Shown here one piece after another: positions 34,741 to 34,743 of a stretch of DNA of 34,743 nt. The notes beneath the pieces were generated by a model. The model saw nothing but the letters and a program-made list of their open reading frames with translations. It was not told the DNA's origin and did no database searches. A program made the position numbers and the translations under genes. Numbering within the stretch: the first letter of the stretch is position 1; every line of letters begins with the position of its first letter. The DNA comes from Desulfobacteraceae bacterium. GTDB taxonomy: Bacteria > Desulfobacterota > Desulfobacteria > Desulfobacterales > SKZT01. The stretch covers positions 1 to 34,743 of the forward strand of contig SKZT01000078.1 of the NCBI GenBank assembly GCA_007127235.1. Direction: 5' to 3'.

Positions 34741-34743
34741 CTG

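Overview
The window looks like a chromosomal stretch from a Gram-negative sulfate-reducer-type deltaproteobacterium (Desulfobacterota, most likely Desulfobacterales). I infer this from three things: LPS core genes (waaC, a waaG-like gene, two WaaP-type kinases, an O-antigen-ligase-like protein, rfaE2), an F0 ATP synthase block separated from F1, and many PAS-LuxR, DUF4388 and DUF4416 type proteins. No rRNA, tRNA, CRISPR array or transposase gene was seen. Most of the sequence is ordinary, densely packed chromosome. No gap between genes exceeds 300 bases.

Layout. (1) 1-2.0 kb: a heptamer tandem repeat, a Crp/Fnr-like palindrome, a bacterial Clp1/Grc3-type P-loop kinase, a GC-rich dispersed repeat, an HTH plus Zn-ribbon regulator and a small conserved protein. 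(2) 2.1-4.2 kb: a GT4 glycosyltransferase overlapping a SAM methyltransferase, ending at a clear hairpin terminator. (3) 4.3-5.5 kb: a CBS-pair protein, an internally deleted metallophosphoesterase, and a MITE-like inverted repeat flanked by a 7-bp direct repeat. (4) 5.5-10.5 kb, minus strand: a tightly overlapping LPS operon (WaaG-like glycosyltransferase, WaaP-like kinase, second LPS kinase, O-antigen-ligase-like protein, SBF-like transporter). (5) 10.6-16.7 kb, plus strand: a housekeeping run (Trm112-like, DUF4416, yicC, remA, gmk, rlmB, icd, rfaE2, pgeF). (6) 16.7-19.3 kb: the F0 block (atpZ, atpI, atpB, atpE), then a terminator and two small proteins. (7) 19.3-22.5 kb, minus strand: a three-gene unit (PAS-LuxR regulator, an unusual 552-aa protein with a HIT-like His motif, a 178-aa unknown). 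(8) 22.6-29.9 kb: a U32 peptidase, a single-domain response regulator, waaC, a wHTH/coiled-coil protein, eno and pyrG. (9) 29.9-34.7 kb, minus strand: GntP permease and patatin, then two tandem paralogous DUF4388 proteins, one with a receiver domain and one cut by the window edge.

Two dispersed groups of genes serve the LPS inner core: heptose activation (rfaE2) and heptose transfer (waaC), then core decoration and O-antigen attachment (the 5.5-10.5 kb operon). The yicC-remA-gmk order resembles the one in Firmicutes. The items I find most worth following are the three-gene PAS-LuxR/HIT-like operon, the tandem DUF4388 pair, the bacterial Clp1 homologue, the pair of different LPS kinases in one operon, the deleted phosphoesterase and the MITE-like element. 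I saw no clear-cut new defence or mobile system.
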